From: Collinsella sp.
GTDB lineage: Bacteria > Actinomycetota > Coriobacteriia > Coriobacteriales > Coriobacteriaceae
Length of the DNA: 21,280 nucleotides
Direction: 5' to 3'
NCBI GenBank assembly: GCA_019414515.1
Contig: DXLX01000008.1
Location: 1-21,280, forward strand
Shown: positions 21,248 to 21,280 of the stretch, piece after piece
Position numbering within the stretch: position 1 is the stretch's first letter
Layout of the letters: every line of letters starts with the position of its first letter
The notes under the pieces: model-generated
Told to the model about the DNA's origin: nothing
Database searches by the model: none
The model's input: only the letters and a program-made list of their open reading frames with translations
Position numbers and translations under genes: made by a program

Positions 21248-21280
21248 GGGGTGTTTTGCAACATATAGGGGGTGGAGTGG

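Noticed and set aside
1..21280. CRISPR array, tRNA or rRNA genes
   Set aside because: No regularly spaced direct repeats and no tRNA cloverleaf or rRNA sequence was recognised by eye on either strand.

Overview
The window looks like chromosomal DNA from a gut coriobacterium (Actinomycetota), most likely Collinsella or a close relative. The evidence is high-GC coding sequence with C/G-ending codons, a GroEL ending in GGGMY, an argCJBD cluster, and many long GC-rich hairpins between genes. The genus is an inference; no 16S or other marker is present.

Left part (1-10290). After the last 26 codons of an unidentified gene, everything reads leftward. First comes an arginine operon argC-argJ-argB-argD with an intrinsic terminator. 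Next is a second leftward unit starting at a clear FMN riboswitch: ribU (riboflavin S-component), a two-domain fused EcfA ATPase, ecfT, then two paralogous FMN-type split-barrel (pyridoxamine-phosphate-oxidase-like) genes. This looks like one riboswitch-controlled operon that imports riboflavin and makes two probable flavoproteins.

Middle (10120-13225). groES-groEL (leftward) is bracketed by large inverted repeats: 33 + 16 bp arms just after groEL, and a nested 16 + 34 + 9 bp structure upstream of groES. A further pair of 26-bp arms lies in the 900-bp gene-poor stretch beyond.

Accessory spot (13226-16050). A metal-dependent amidohydrolase (YtcJ-like) has lost its 5' third at an insertion sequence of the IS110 family. 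The IS has 14-bp subterminal inverted repeats of the IS1111 type, an intact DEDD transposase, and about 260 nt of non-coding, hairpin-rich sequence downstream of the transposase. That is where IS1111-type elements are expected to encode their bridge (guide) RNA. A piece of this non-coding region nearly matches the insertion junction, as a guide would. This is the most interesting system in the window.

Right part (16089-21280), reading rightward: a UPF0371/DUF1846 gene with terminator, a small winged-helix regulator with a leader, then pyrG and xerD (2-nt gap) with a terminator. The window ends in a regulatory region with an NrdR-box-like palindrome and a LexA-like box, presumably serving a gene beyond the edge.
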